Shown here: positions 53,743 through 63,437 of the stretch, piece after piece
Position numbering within the stretch: position 1 is the first letter of the stretch
How the letters are laid out: every line of letters begins with the position of its first letter
From: Oceanispirochaeta sp. M1
GTDB taxonomy: Bacteria > Spirochaetota > Spirochaetia > DSM-2461
Reading direction: 5' to 3'
DNA: 64,000 nucleotides
Assembly (NCBI RefSeq): GCF_003346715.1
Contig: NZ_QQPQ01000009.1
Location: forward strand, 1-64,000
Made by a program: the position numbers and the translations under genes
Notes under the pieces: model-generated
Told to the model about the DNA's origin: nothing
What the model saw: only the letters and a program-made list of their open reading frames with translations
The model's database searches: none

Positions 53743-55536
53743 TCAGGAAACAAAGAGATCCAGAAAAGTCTGATTTTTCGTATCAACAAGGCCTTTATCG
53801 GTGATCTTAAGATCCGGAATAACAGGTAAGGATGTTGTTGCCAGCCGCATCACAGGATTATCCGCTTCAAGCCCCGCCATTGCGAGAATACGATTCATCC
53901 TTTCCACCTGAGGTGTCAGCTCTTCTGCCGGAGAACAGGACATCAGTCCCGCTATAGGTAACTCGAGAGATTCCACTCTATCACCGCACACATAGACAAT
54001 TCCTCCCCCAATCCGCCGGATCTCTTCAATTGCTCTAAGCGCATCAGCCTGATTTGTATAAACCAAAGCCAGATTGTGAGAATCATGGCAGACTGTGCCA
54101 GCCAAAGCACCCTCTTTCAGATGGAAATTTCTAATCAGCCCTGTCGAGAAATCCTTATTTCCTCTATGCCGGTTAAAGATAGCAATATAGTTCAAATCCT
54201 TATTGTTCCTCAGGGAGAGAAATCCATGTTCAACAGGAATTGACTCGATGCTCTCTTCTGTCAGGGATGTCTTAAGATTAAGATGTTTGATAACACGGAC
54301 CTTCACCTCTCCTTCCTGCACAGGGGCCCGAATACATAGAAAGTCTTCAGAAAACCCTTCCAGAAAAACAGTATTCTCTTTCTCTATATCAGAACTGAGA
54401 AGATGTACTTCTCCGGTAAGCGATCCATTCTCGGCTACCAGCTGACCCTCAAAGAACACTTTTTGAACCCTGAGATCTTCAAGATTATCAATCAGATTTA
54501 TATTGGCAATGTAACCTGGTGCCAGAGCACCCAGGGTTCTTAGACCATAGAGACCGGCCGTATTGATTGTAGCAGCTTTAAGAGCTTCAATGGGAGCCAT
54601 CCCTGCATCAACCGCAATCCTGATGCAATCATCAATATGCCCTTTGGCCCGGATTTCCTCCGGTTCCCTGTCATCGGTGCATAGAGTAAAGTTCCGAAGA
54701 GGTCCCAAGGGTCCCAGGGCCTCAACAATGCTCCGGGTATTTCGTTCAAAAGAGCTGTCTCTGGCATCCACAGTCATACCTGCCCGAATAGCCCGAAGGG
54801 CATCTGCCCCCTTCATAAACTCATGATTACTTCGGGGACCGCCACATAGATAAGCAGCAAGTTCCCGTGGACTTTCACTGAAGAAATGGCCCTGAATAAA
54901 TACATCCCTTTCAAGAGCCAGATCCAGAATATCGCGCATTCTGGAGGAATTATTAATAACACCGTAGTAATCCATCACCTCGGCCACACCGAGGATATCC
55001 TCCATATCCAGAAGCTGTTCAATCTCATCACGGCCGAAGACTGCACCCGATGATTCCAACCCCGGTGCGGCGGGGACACAGGAAGGAGCCAGTGCAAACT
55101 GATACATGGGAAGCCCCTGTGCAGCTTCCATCATATACTTTACTCCCCGGATACCCATCACATTAGCGATTTCATGGGGATCCGTCACAATAGCCGTTGT
55201 TCCCCGGGGTACCACAACCCGGGCAAAGTTACCGGGAGTGAGCATGCTGCTCTCTATATGCATATGTGAATCAATATAACCCGGGACAGCATAGAGACCC
55301 TCTCCATCTATAATGTGTATCCCTTGATTATCCGGTAGAGGGGAATCAGGCAATTGATCGGGGTCTCCCCCATGGATGTAGGCAATATATCCATGACAAA
55401 TCCCAATCTCAGCCGGATAAATCTCTCCGGAAAAGATATTAACCAGATTTATATTCCTGATCAGCAGATCAAATGGCCGACGTCCCATTGCGGCATCAAC
55501 CAGATCCCGCCTCTGAAGGGGGGTCAGTTTTTTCAT
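53743..55536 (-). CDS. ade: Adenine deaminase
   Basis: This 597-residue adenine deaminase of the amidohydrolase superfamily converts adenine to hypoxanthine. Metal ligands are in GYIDSHMHIESSML, VTDPHEIANVMGI, QGHFFSES and the Asp in FTLCTDDREPE. The C-terminal domain contains TGLIRNFHLKEGALAGTVCH and HDSHNLALVY, which is typical of Ade. Length matches the family. It starts four bases after the GATase-like gene with GGAGG overlapping that gene's end, so the two are cotranscribed. It complements the nucleoside-splitting enzymes of the neighbouring operon. Confidence 0.94.
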   Translation of the reverse strand: MKKLTPLQRRDLVDAAMGRRPFDLLIRNINLVNIFSGEIYPAEIGICHGYIAYIHGGDPDQLPDSPLPDNQGIHIIDGEGLYAVPGYIDSHMHIESSMLTPGNFARVVVPRGTTAIVTDPHEIANVMGIRGVKYMMEAAQGLPMYQFALAPSCVPAAPGLESSGAVFGRDEIEQLLDMEDILGVAEVMDYYGVINNSSRMRDILDLALERDVFIQGHFFSESPRELAAYLCGGPRSNHEFMKGADALRAIRAGMTVDARDSSFERNTRSIVEALGPLGPLRNFTLCTDDREPEEIRAKGHIDDCIRIAVDAGMAPIEALKAATINTAGLYGLRTLGALAPGYIANINLIDNLEDLRVQKVFFEGQLVAENGSLTGEVHLLSSDIEKENTVFLEGFSEDFLCIRAPVQEGEVKVRVIKHLNLKTSLTEESIESIPVEHGFLSLRNNKDLNYIAIFNRHRGNKDFSTGLIRNFHLKEGALAGTVCHDSHNLALVYTNQADALRAIEEIRRIGGGIVYVCGDRVESLELPIAGLMSCSPAEELTPQVERMNRILAMAGLEADNPVMRLATTSLPVIPDLKITDKGLVDTKNQTFLDLFVS

Positions 55537-55540
55537 AGGA

Positions 55541-56298
55541 TCACCCCTCCGGCCTTTCTACAAGCCAGTCCATCAGATTTTTCCAGAACAGATCATAATA
55601 TTTCCAGGATGTGAACTCGACAGGTCCCCAGTGGGGAGCACAGTCGGAAGAGAAAATTCCGGTCCGTCCCTTCCCATACTCTCTAATCCCCACAAAAGGA
55701 TCACCATTAATTATCGCCAGAATCTCTCCTGAATCACTTTGGGGAAGGGTTTTATTGTAACCCAGAAAATGGGGCCACTCTTCATCGATACCCTCGAAAA
55801 CAGGATGTTCAGGATGCAGTATGGCAGGATTCACACCTTCAGGCTTCTCCACCCGGTCATCATAGGGCAGCATCTTTATGGGGAGGATGTCGGCAATGGC
55901 GGTTTCACCATAACGTGTTTTTGCATCTATCCCTGTAAAAGACATATAGCCGCCTATCATTAGAAAACTCCCGCCCTGAGCTACATACTCCCGGATAAGT
56001 TCCAACCTGTTGCTCTCCCGTTGGCCTTTGGAAAAACAGTATCCGACAGGAGCAGAGTATTGGAACCGATATCAGACAAAACAATGCAGCTGAAAGGGAT
56101 CATCTCTTCCAGGGTCATAGGAAACTGGGTTGGAGCCAGATGATTGGGGATAAAATCGACTTCATAGTTGCCCTTAAGAAAGGCATTCCTTAAAGCATCG
56201 ACTCCCTCTTCATATGTAGAGGTAGTAAAACTGTCGAATCCTTTTACATGGGTGGTATAACTCATCCAGGATTCACCGGCAATCAGTATCTTTTTCAT
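55541..56298 (-). pseudogene. Glutamine-amidotransferase-like protein, frameshifted
   Basis: Two adjacent frames together encode one protein of about 250 residues with a class I GATase-like flavodoxin fold (COG5426-like): KKILIAGESWMSYTTHVKG at the start, GGSFLMIGGYMSFTGID in the middle, FLGYNKTLP and a C-terminal GIFSSDCAPHWGP. The first frame runs off after VFPK; the second resumes with GQRESNRLELIREYVAQ. One missing G in the AAGGCC stretch near 56026-56030 restores a single frame. It is therefore a recent pseudogene or a sequencing error. The start ATG at 56298 has GGGAGG upstream. A catalytic Cys nucleophile in the usual GATase position is not evident. Confidence 0.72.
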
Positions 56299-56437
56299 CT
56301 TATAGACCTCCCCTATGGTCATTCCTTCTCCAATTCTCCGAAGGCAATGACACTACTTCTAGGATAAAGAACATTTCCAGAGAATTCCATGATTTTTCCG
56401 AACAGGAACCGGGGCCTCAGAGACAATTCTCAGGATG

Positions 56438-56490
56438 TCTGAAATATCTTGAAATATCCAGAAATATCCAGAAATATCCAGAAATTAAAA
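56438..56490. repeat. 10-bp tandem repeats in a promoter region
   Basis: Four and a half units of GAAATATCCA (first unit GAAATATCTT) lie in phase with the DNA helix from 56441 to 56490. The first 21 bases match the repeated TCTGAAAT block beside the LacI-type gene (52614-52634) at 17 positions. The array ends 12 bases before the -35 box of the downstream gene, so it is probably a multi-site operator. The bases from 56299 to 56437 show nothing else I can name. Confidence 0.6.
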
Positions 56491-56501
56491 AAACAACTTC
56501 T

Positions 56502-56530
56502 TTGACCGTTGCTGTCTGTCATGATATCAT
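56502..56530 (+). promoter_or_regulatory. Promoter of the ADP-ribosylglycohydrolase-like gene
   Basis: TTGACC (56502-56507) and TATCAT (56525-56530) are spaced by 17 bases, about 60 bases before the start codon. The helically phased repeats end just upstream, a position suited to regulation. Confidence 0.6.
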
Positions 56531-56591
56531 TTCTTTCAGTCATTGGAATGGATGATTCATTTCCTAACGATATTTATCCCGGGAGACACAT

Positions 56592-57965
56592 ATGAAAGCA
56601 TGGGAATATGAACATAAAAAACTACATACCGCCTCACCAGTGGATTTCGAAAAGAATCCCAGTGACTGGACCGGTGTGGATGAAATACTGAAAAGCCGGC
56701 AGGGACTTCTGGATCTTTTCTGGGCAAGTCAGGTTCCCGGCTCCCGTGCACCCGAATCCCTCTATCTGGCCATGATTCAAGCCTGGAACAACAGAGGATA
56801 TGATGTTACAGAAGCTGAAAAGCTGATTGAACCGGCGTTGAAGGAACACAAAAACAGGAATTTCTCCCTCTTAGAGCGCTTGACCGGTCAGATCCTGAAG
56901 CGCCTTACAGAAGCCCCCCTTGATCCGAATCACCCGACTCACCGGTTCAAACGGCCGGAAATATGGGAAGAAATCCGCTCTGCATTCCGGGTTGGCAACG
57001 CCTCCCCGGGGGTCGTGGAAAACCTGAATGAGAAAATATGGCGGGGGTGGAACGGTCAGATTGCCGGAGGATCTTACGGTACGGCCCTGGAAGGGTATAC
57101 GGGGAAAACACTTCGCAAGGTCTATGGAGAGAGATTGAATGGGTATATTAAGGAGCCCGAAACCTTAAACGATGATATTACTTTTGAATTGGCTGTTCTG
57201 AAGGCAGCAGAGAAGGCCGGATCAGATATGACAGCCGAAGATATTGCTGATATGTGGCTCCAATATATCCCTTTTGGATGGTCTGCCGAATATTTTGCTC
57301 TTGAGAACCTGAGAAGAGGATTCTATCCCCCCCTATCGGGAAAACTGGGCAATTTCTTCTCCGAATGGATCGGCGCCCAGATGAGGACCATGGTATGCGG
57401 TTACCTGGCTCCGGGAGATCCGCTCAGGGCAGCAAAATATGCATTTATGGACAGTTCTATATCCCATGAAACCAACGGTATCTATGGAGGAATTCACAGT
57501 GCGGTACTCAGTTCCCTCGCCTTCACCATGAACAGTGCCCGGGAAGTTCTTCTGAAATCACGGGATTATATCCCCGAAGGGACAGAGTTTGCTTATTTCT
57601 TTGATATGACACTGGAAAGCGTTCAGAAACATGAGAACCATATTACATCATGGGAGAATCTGGAAGATTCCATTAAAACCTATAACTGGATTCATACCTA
57701 TCCCAATATGATGGCAGTGGTACACAGTCTATGGTACTGCAAAGATGATATAAGCCGGGCTTTCCGAATTCTGGCTGACTGCGGAGCCGATGTAGACTGT
57801 AATGCCGGAGAAGTGGGCAGTGTCCTGGGAATTCTATTTCCAATTGAGACACGTTGGACCGACCCTTTTAATGATACCCTGGAGACCTATGTACCGGGAA
57901 TGGAAAAAATGAAGATATCCGACCTGGCTTCATGGACAGCTGAGCTCTCCCGGAAGATGCAATAG
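56592..57965 (+). CDS. ADP-ribosylglycohydrolase-family protein
   Basis: The 457-residue protein matches the ADP-ribosyl-glycohydrolase (DraG-type) fold. The two metal-binding clusters are LNDDITFELAVLKAAEK (usual TDDT region) and CGADVDCNAGEVGSVLGILF (usual GGDTDTNAA region), with GIYGGIHSAVLSSLAF between. It removes ADP-ribose from substrates or splits related N- or O-glycosidic bonds. The N-terminal 130 residues are an extension of unknown role. Its promoter shares repeats with the LacI-controlled nucleoside operon, so cleavage of a nucleoside-like or ribosyl compound is likely. It has no signal peptide. Confidence 0.8.
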   Translation: MKAWEYEHKKLHTASPVDFEKNPSDWTGVDEILKSRQGLLDLFWASQVPGSRAPESLYLAMIQAWNNRGYDVTEAEKLIEPALKEHKNRNFSLLERLTGQILKRLTEAPLDPNHPTHRFKRPEIWEEIRSAFRVGNASPGVVENLNEKIWRGWNGQIAGGSYGTALEGYTGKTLRKVYGERLNGYIKEPETLNDDITFELAVLKAAEKAGSDMTAEDIADMWLQYIPFGWSAEYFALENLRRGFYPPLSGKLGNFFSEWIGAQMRTMVCGYLAPGDPLRAAKYAFMDSSISHETNGIYGGIHSAVLSSLAFTMNSAREVLLKSRDYIPEGTEFAYFFDMTLESVQKHENHITSWENLEDSIKTYNWIHTYPNMMAVVHSLWYCKDDISRAFRILADCGADVDCNAGEVGSVLGILFPIETRWTDPFNDTLETYVPGMEKMKISDLASWTAELSRKMQ

Positions 57966-58000
57966 CGGGACCTCTGTCATGGAAGTAATTTTGTTACTAT

Positions 58001-58873
58001 TTACCCCTTAAAAGTCATATCTTCAAATTCAACAATCCCGAATCCCATCCCGATCCTGTTTCCCTTCTGAAGGAAGACTTTCATTTTTCTCTGGAGGGAC
58101 GTGTTTTCGGGAAGGTCGGAAGAGATCTTCAACCCCTCTCCAAAAACCCGTTCCAGTGCCTGCTTATTGTTATTGTCATTTTCTATGATTCTAAAAAGTT
58201 TGGAAAATTGTACGATATTGGACTCCTTGTCCAGTATCAAGTTTATATTTTCATGGAGTAGCCAGGAATGACAGCTGCCAATGGGATAGTCTGTGTTCCA
58301 ATATGATCTGAAAAAACCCCTTGCCCTGTTCAGTGATTCGATGCATTTCTCAGGGGAGAGCTTCTCTCCCTCGGGAATATGAATATGGAGGCAATCCGTA
58401 TTTCGGGAATACCCTTCTACATTTTTTTTATTCAGAGATCCTGTTTCAAATTGCAGTCTCCCTAACTTGAAGAGCCTGAGTTGAAGATGATTTCTGATCC
58501 ATCCCATCTGCAGCAGTCCAGTATTACCGGTCTTCTGGAAGCAGTGGGCAGTCCAGGTATTTATATCAGTCATGGTATCTGTGTAGACATCGGAGGGAAT
58601 CCCTCTGTTCTCATATTCAGCCTTGCACTCAGCGGCCAGAACCACGGCAAGGTAGAGATTCATCATGGGCAGGAGTGAAGAAGCGAATCTCATCTTCAAC
58701 AAAAGTCTATAGAGTGGTAGAGATTTGAAGAGCAGCCCTTTCAGAAGGGTCTCTCTATTCTCAAAAAAGCTGATTATTGCAGGTTGTTCATCCATAAAAC
58801 AGCAGAGAGCATCTACGAATTTTGATTCAAGAGAGATATCTGTTGCAATATCTTTAATATCTGACTTTGTCAT
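58001..58873 (-). CDS. GNAT-like acyltransferase-domain protein (DUF5596 type)
   Basis: The 290-residue protein resembles the two-part family annotated as acyltransferase-domain protein. It has an N-terminal helical region to about 145, then a GNAT-like C-terminal part with RLFKLGRLQFETGSL, LHIHIPEGEKLSPEKCIESL and the conserved CHSWLLHENI. The activity is not established. The ribosome site is weak (AGGT). It lies convergently behind the ADP-ribosylglycohydrolase gene and in the same direction as the GntR-type regulator 43 bases away, so it may be cotranscribed with that regulator. Confidence 0.6.
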   Translation of the reverse strand: MTKSDIKDIATDISLESKFVDALCCFMDEQPAIISFFENRETLLKGLLFKSLPLYRLLLKMRFASSLLPMMNLYLAVVLAAECKAEYENRGIPSDVYTDTMTDINTWTAHCFQKTGNTGLLQMGWIRNHLQLRLFKLGRLQFETGSLNKKNVEGYSRNTDCLHIHIPEGEKLSPEKCIESLNRARGFFRSYWNTDYPIGSCHSWLLHENINLILDKESNIVQFSKLFRIIENDNNNKQALERVFGEGLKISSDLPENTSLQRKMKVFLQKGNRIGMGFGIVEFEDMTFKG

Positions 58874-58916
58874 TCTTTACCTATTATCCCTTTAAATACC
58901 TGACGGACACAGTGTT

Positions 58917-60071
58917 TCAGAGGCAGTTGCTCACCGCAGATTCTCTGATGATCAGCTTGGGGTCCACCGTCAGAGACTCCTGAGGTCCTTTGGGAGATTG
59001 AATAAGCCGGAACAATATCTCAGCCGCATTCATCCCGATATCATAAGCCGGCTGCTCTACAGTTGTGAGGGGTACAGGCAGATGAGCTGAATAGGGAAGA
59101 TTATCAAATCCTGTTAAAGAATAATCTCCCGGTATAGAGAGATTCTTTTCAAGAGCCGTCATCATGATGAACCTGGCGACCAGATCATTTACGGCGACAA
59201 TAGCCGTAGGGCGCTCCTCAGTATCCAGTTCTTCCAGCAGATCAAAGAGATAATGGAAGATTTTACTCTCCGGATTCGAACCTCCAGAGAAATCGTGAGG
59301 AATCGAGTCTACATCACTGAGAGAGTACAGATTCTTTCTTAACAGGGGGACTCCCTCACTGATATGGGCCTGGCAGAATCCTCTGTAACGTTCCTGTTCC
59401 GAAGAAATACTGTTCACCGAGGACCCTACAAAAATGATTTTTTTGTGCCCCAGCTTGATCAGGAACGATGTTATCTCCTCAATTCCTCTTTTGTTATCCA
59501 CCGTAACAAGAGAGGCATCTATCCCCGGTATTTTACGGTCTATCAGGACAAAAGGGTATTTTTGGATCATCAGTTTACTGTACATGTGAAGATTGGCTTT
59601 TTCAGAAGAGGGGTAAACAATGATCCCCTGGGATCCTCGGGAAAGTACATCCTCAATAATCTCAATTTCATTTTCCGGATCTTCTGCTGAATTATGGAAT
59701 GTAACGAAATAACCTTCGGTTTTTGCCACATCTTCAATCCCTTTAAGAAATAATGATGAAAAATCTTCAGCAAAAGGGAGAATAAGGGAGATGAAGTCAA
59801 GCTCATTCTTAGCAGATAAGGGTGAGAGTTCCTGTCCGCCTAACCACCCCTTTTCGGTTACGTAACTACCGCTCCCTTTTACCCTGTAAACAAACTTCTC
59901 TATTTCCAGTTCTTTCAATGCCCGGGAGACTGTTATTCTGCTGACTTTATTCTCGGCGGCAATTTTCATTTCAGTTGGGAGACGTGTTCCGGGGGTTAAT
60001 TCACCTGAGAGAATCTTCGTCTTGTATTGTCTGTAAATCACTTCATAAAGCGGTTTATTTGATTTTGCCAT
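58917..60071 (-). CDS. GntR/LacI-hybrid transcriptional regulator
   Basis: The 384-residue repressor has an N-terminal GntR winged helix (residues 5-70: LSGELTPGTRLPTEMKIAAE and VSRITVSRALKELEIEKFVY). The C-terminal part is a LacI-type sugar-binding domain (LDFISLILPFAEDFSSLFLK, later TAIVAVNDLVARFIMMTAL and TGFDNLPYSAHL). This is the AraR-like architecture. GAGGTAAG precedes the ATG. It is divergent from two alpha-mannosidase genes, and palindromes between them are its probable operators, so its inducer is probably a mannose-containing sugar. Confidence 0.92.
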   Translation of the reverse strand: MAKSNKPLYEVIYRQYKTKILSGELTPGTRLPTEMKIAAENKVSRITVSRALKELEIEKFVYRVKGSGSYVTEKGWLGGQELSPLSAKNELDFISLILPFAEDFSSLFLKGIEDVAKTEGYFVTFHNSAEDPENEIEIIEDVLSRGSQGIIVYPSSEKANLHMYSKLMIQKYPFVLIDRKIPGIDASLVTVDNKRGIEEITSFLIKLGHKKIIFVGSSVNSISSEQERYRGFCQAHISEGVPLLRKNLYSLSDVDSIPHDFSGGSNPESKIFHYLFDLLEELDTEERPTAIVAVNDLVARFIMMTALEKNLSIPGDYSLTGFDNLPYSAHLPVPLTTVEQPAYDIGMNAAEILFRLIQSPKGPQESLTVDPKLIIRESAVSNCL

Positions 60072-60084
60072 CTTACCTCACTGG

Positions 60085-60164
60085 ATATGCTATAGCATAT
60101 TAAAATAAATATTGACAATTTACCAGCAGATGCTATAGTGAATCATAAATATGATATAGCATAT
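60085..60164. promoter_or_regulatory. Operators and promoter for the alpha-mannosidase genes
   Basis: ATATGCTATAGCATAT at 60085-60100 is a perfect 16-bp palindrome, and ATATGATATAGCATAT at 60149-60164 differs from it at one base. A third related block, AGATGCTATAGTGAAT, lies at 60129-60144. The plus-strand promoter is TTGACA (60112-60117) and TATAGT (60134-60139), 16 bases apart, and the -10 box falls inside the third block. This fits repression by the GntR-type regulator encoded divergently, with sites flanking the promoter and able to loop. Confidence 0.75.
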
Positions 60165-60210
60165 AAATACATAAACATAAGACATAACACATTTAAAAAA
60201 AAGGAATATT

Positions 60211-63200
60211 ATGAAAGATAAGAAAGAGATTTACCTTATCCCCTATTCCCATCTGGACACTCAGTGGCGCTGGGAGTATCCCACAACCATTACAAAATAC
60301 ATCAGAAAAACTCTCAATGAGAGCATTGACCGCTTTAAAAAATATCCTGAACATCACTTCAACTTCACCGGAGCTCTTCGCTACGCCATGATGAAGGAGT
60401 ATTTTCCAAAACAGTTTGAAGAGGTAAAACGCCTGATAGGAGAAGAGAGATGGCACCTTGCCGGAACCTGTCTCGATGAAACAGATTCTCTGGTTCCCTC
60501 TTCCGAATCCCTTATCAGAAATATCCTATATGGTGACCGATGGCAGAGCAAAGAGTTCGGACAGAGCAGCAAAGACTATATGATCCCCGACTGTTTCGGC
60601 TTTCCCGGCAATATGCCCACTTTAATGGCACACTGCGGCATTATCGGATTTTCAAGTAATAAACTGACCTGGGGCTCCGCTGTGGGTATACCCTTCGAAA
60701 TAGGTGTATGGAAAGGACCCGACGGCAGTGAAATTGTCAGTGCTCTCAACCCCTGCCGCTACGATTCACACTTGAAACTGCCCCTGTTTATGAACCCCGG
60801 ACGCCTGGGCAGACTCAATCGCCTTGGAAAAAAAAACGGGATATGGAAGTCATTTCAATACTACGGTGTGGGTGATGTCGGAGGGGCACCAAAAGAAGGT
60901 TCCGTAAAAAGGGCCCTGGCCAGCATCCGTCATTTCAATAAAAAAGGCGGAGACATGACTGTCCGCCAGGGATCAGCCGATCAATTCTTTGCCGAAATAA
61001 CTGATGATGAGAAAAACAGGATGGACCGTTATGAAGGAGATTTCCTTCTGACGAATCACAGCGCCGGAACCATCACATCTGCAGCAATAATGAAACGATG
61101 GAATAGAAAAAACGAGCAGATGGCCTTTGCAGCCGAATCAGCTGCATACAGTGCAATGCACTTTGCCGGATCAGCCTATCCTACTGAAAAAATATCATCG
61201 GCCTGGAATAGAATCATCGGAAGCCAGATGCATGATATCCTTCCCGGAACATCGACACCCACAGCCTATGAATATGCCCATAATGATGAAGTTCTTGCAC
61301 TGAAAACATGGAGCACCATACTTGAGGATTCCGCTGCCGCGGTGGCTCCTCTTGTCAGAGGAGATGGAGAGATTCTTATTTACAATCCCCACTTCGAAAA
61401 CCGCAGAGATCCGGTCCATGTGGAACTGACGGGGGATGTGAATTTTGAAAATGACAGATGTACTGTTCTTGATGCTGAAGGTTTTAAAATTCCGGCTGTC
61501 ATACAGAAAATCGGAGAGAACAGATCCAGCCTGACCTTTATCCCGAACTTAGCTCCTTTCGGCTGGTCCCGCTATTCTCTGTCTGTCGAAGAAGAAGCTC
61601 AAAAGATTGCTGATGCAGTGTCTCTGACTGAAACAGATAGAGGTTATACCCTTGAAAATCAGCAGTATAGAGTTTCACTTACATTGAATGGAAAAATTGA
61701 GTCTATTTATCAGAAGGAGAGGGGCGCCGAACTTTTTACGAAGCCCCCTGCCTATGAACTGCAGAGAGAGAGACCCATGAAATTTCCTGCCTGGAATATG
61801 GATTGGCGGGACAGAAAGAAGACCCCATTTATCAGGATTGAAGAGGGTGGTGATGTCTCTGTAATTGAGCGGAATCCCCTGCGCTCCACTCTTCGTATCA
61901 CAACAAGCTATGGTTCATCAAAACTGGTCAAGGAGATCAGCCTCAGTTCAGAATCTGAGATAGTAGAATTCTGTGAGAGAATTGAGTGGCGGGAGACAGG
62001 CTGCTCACTCAAGCTGGCTTTCAGCACTGTGGAGAAGGACCCCGATTTTACATGTAACTGGGAAACATCAAGAATAAAAAGAGATGTAAACCATAAGAAA
62101 ATATTTGAAATGCCATCACGTCTCTGGGCTGATCTGAGTGGAGAACACGGCGGATTCACCATAATAGAGGATTCAAAATACGGCTATGACCGGCCTGAAT
62201 CCAATACTGTAAGAATGACTCTTCTCTATACCCCGGCCCTCCGTTATTACAACGGGTTCTGGGATCAGAACTCACAGGACTGGGGTGAACATACAATTCG
62301 CTACGGAATCCACGGGCATAAGGGAGACTGGACAGGGGCCGACTCTCTTGCCAGACGTTTTAACCAGCCGGTCCGTTCTTTTCTGATTGGAGAGAAAACA
62401 AAGGGCGGTCATCTGGATGATCCTTCTCTTTTTAAGATTTCAGATCCCCAAATCGGAATTCTTGCTGTTAAGAAGGCTGAAGATAATAATTCCCTTATCA
62501 TCCGAATCTATGAGCGATATGGAAAAAAAGCATGCGGCCATATTGTCTTCTCTTGTGATTTGCTGGAGGCCATTGAAGTTAACGGACTCGAAGAGCCCAT
62601 GGCTGAAGCTGATTTCACAGGTAATCGCCTGAGGGTGAGCATACCTGCATGCGGGATCAGATCCTTTTCAGTTAAACTTTCTGGTCAGGCGGAAAAACTT
62701 CTGACCAGGCAGAAGAGTCTTACACTTGATTTCAATAAGCGGATGATCGGAAAGAATAGTGAGAAAGGAGAGGCCCTGTTTCCGTCAGAGATAACCCCCG
62801 GCAAAATTGATTCAGGAAATGTCTCATTTCTGATGAATACAGACCAGCCTGAGAATGCCCTTCAATGCGGGGGACAGAAAATACCTGTTCCCGTGAATTT
62901 TGACAGCATTTTTCTCCTTACGGGATCTGAAGCAAACATGAAAGTGCCCTTTACATGGCTGGATAAAGAGGGGAGAAAACTGGCTGAAGAGCTCTGCACA
63001 GTATCATCAATGACTGAATTTGCCGGTCAATGGGATAGAAGACTCTGGAAAAGAGAGCCAGGGCATTTTTTAAAGAACAGAAACGATTATGCCTGGCTTA
63101 ATAAATGTACGGGAGTCGCTCCCGGATATATAAACCGGAACCGTCTGGAGTGGTATTCAACCCACAGCCATAAGGATGGAAAAGATCTGGCCTACCGCTA

Positions 63201-63357
63201 TGGCTACCTCTATTCCCTGAACCTTGCCATTCCGACTGGAGCAACGGCCCTTCTGCTGCCCGACAGCAATGATGTTTATATCTTTGCAGCCACAGTTTCT
63301 GAAAGGCCGGCAGAACTTAAGAGTGTACAAGTCATGACAGACAGCTATGATTTTTAA
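60211..63357 (+). CDS. Alpha-mannosidase, GH38 (1)
   Basis: This 1048-residue family 38 alpha-mannosidase releases mannose from alpha-mannosides and is zinc-dependent. The N-terminal catalytic domain has PYSHLDTQWRWEYP with zinc ligands His and Asp, MIPDCFGFPGNMPTL with the nucleophile-type Asp, and SQMHDILPGTSTP with a further zinc His. The long C-terminal beta-sandwich region follows from about 400. No signal peptide is seen, so it acts in the cytoplasm on imported oligomannosides. AAGGA precedes the ATG, and the promoter carries GntR-type operators. It is unrelated in direction to the GH130 gene but fits the same substrate theme. Confidence 0.92.
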   Translation: MKDKKEIYLIPYSHLDTQWRWEYPTTITKYIRKTLNESIDRFKKYPEHHFNFTGALRYAMMKEYFPKQFEEVKRLIGEERWHLAGTCLDETDSLVPSSESLIRNILYGDRWQSKEFGQSSKDYMIPDCFGFPGNMPTLMAHCGIIGFSSNKLTWGSAVGIPFEIGVWKGPDGSEIVSALNPCRYDSHLKLPLFMNPGRLGRLNRLGKKNGIWKSFQYYGVGDVGGAPKEGSVKRALASIRHFNKKGGDMTVRQGSADQFFAEITDDEKNRMDRYEGDFLLTNHSAGTITSAAIMKRWNRKNEQMAFAAESAAYSAMHFAGSAYPTEKISSAWNRIIGSQMHDILPGTSTPTAYEYAHNDEVLALKTWSTILEDSAAAVAPLVRGDGEILIYNPHFENRRDPVHVELTGDVNFENDRCTVLDAEGFKIPAVIQKIGENRSSLTFIPNLAPFGWSRYSLSVEEEAQKIADAVSLTETDRGYTLENQQYRVSLTLNGKIESIYQKERGAELFTKPPAYELQRERPMKFPAWNMDWRDRKKTPFIRIEEGGDVSVIERNPLRSTLRITTSYGSSKLVKEISLSSESEIVEFCERIEWRETGCSLKLAFSTVEKDPDFTCNWETSRIKRDVNHKKIFEMPSRLWADLSGEHGGFTIIEDSKYGYDRPESNTVRMTLLYTPALRYYNGFWDQNSQDWGEHTIRYGIHGHKGDWTGADSLARRFNQPVRSFLIGEKTKGGHLDDPSLFKISDPQIGILAVKKAEDNNSLIIRIYERYGKKACGHIVFSCDLLEAIEVNGLEEPMAEADFTGNRLRVSIPACGIRSFSVKLSGQAEKLLTRQKSLTLDFNKRMIGKNSEKGEALFPSEITPGKIDSGNVSFLMNTDQPENALQCGGQKIPVPVNFDSIFLLTGSEANMKVPFTWLDKEGRKLAEELCTVSSMTEFAGQWDRRLWKREPGHFLKNRNDYAWLNKCTGVAPGYINRNRLEWYSTHSHKDGKDLAYRYGYLYSLNLAIPTGATALLLPDSNDVYIFAATVSERPAELKSVQVMTDSYDF

Positions 63358-63437
63358 GAGGGGTTTATTCTTTGATAAAAAACGACAGGGCGAAAGCCCC
63401 ATTTAAAGCTGTTACTGACATTGCTATAGGAAATTAA

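Noticed and set aside
56438-56490. 10-bp repeats considered as a CRISPR array or a phase-variable tract
   Set aside because: Units are contiguous with no spacers, and the tract is outside a coding frame; an operator array fits better.
63357-63437. GGGC-GAAA-GCCC hairpin between the two alpha-mannosidase genes as a terminator
   Set aside because: The stem is only four base pairs and no T-run follows.
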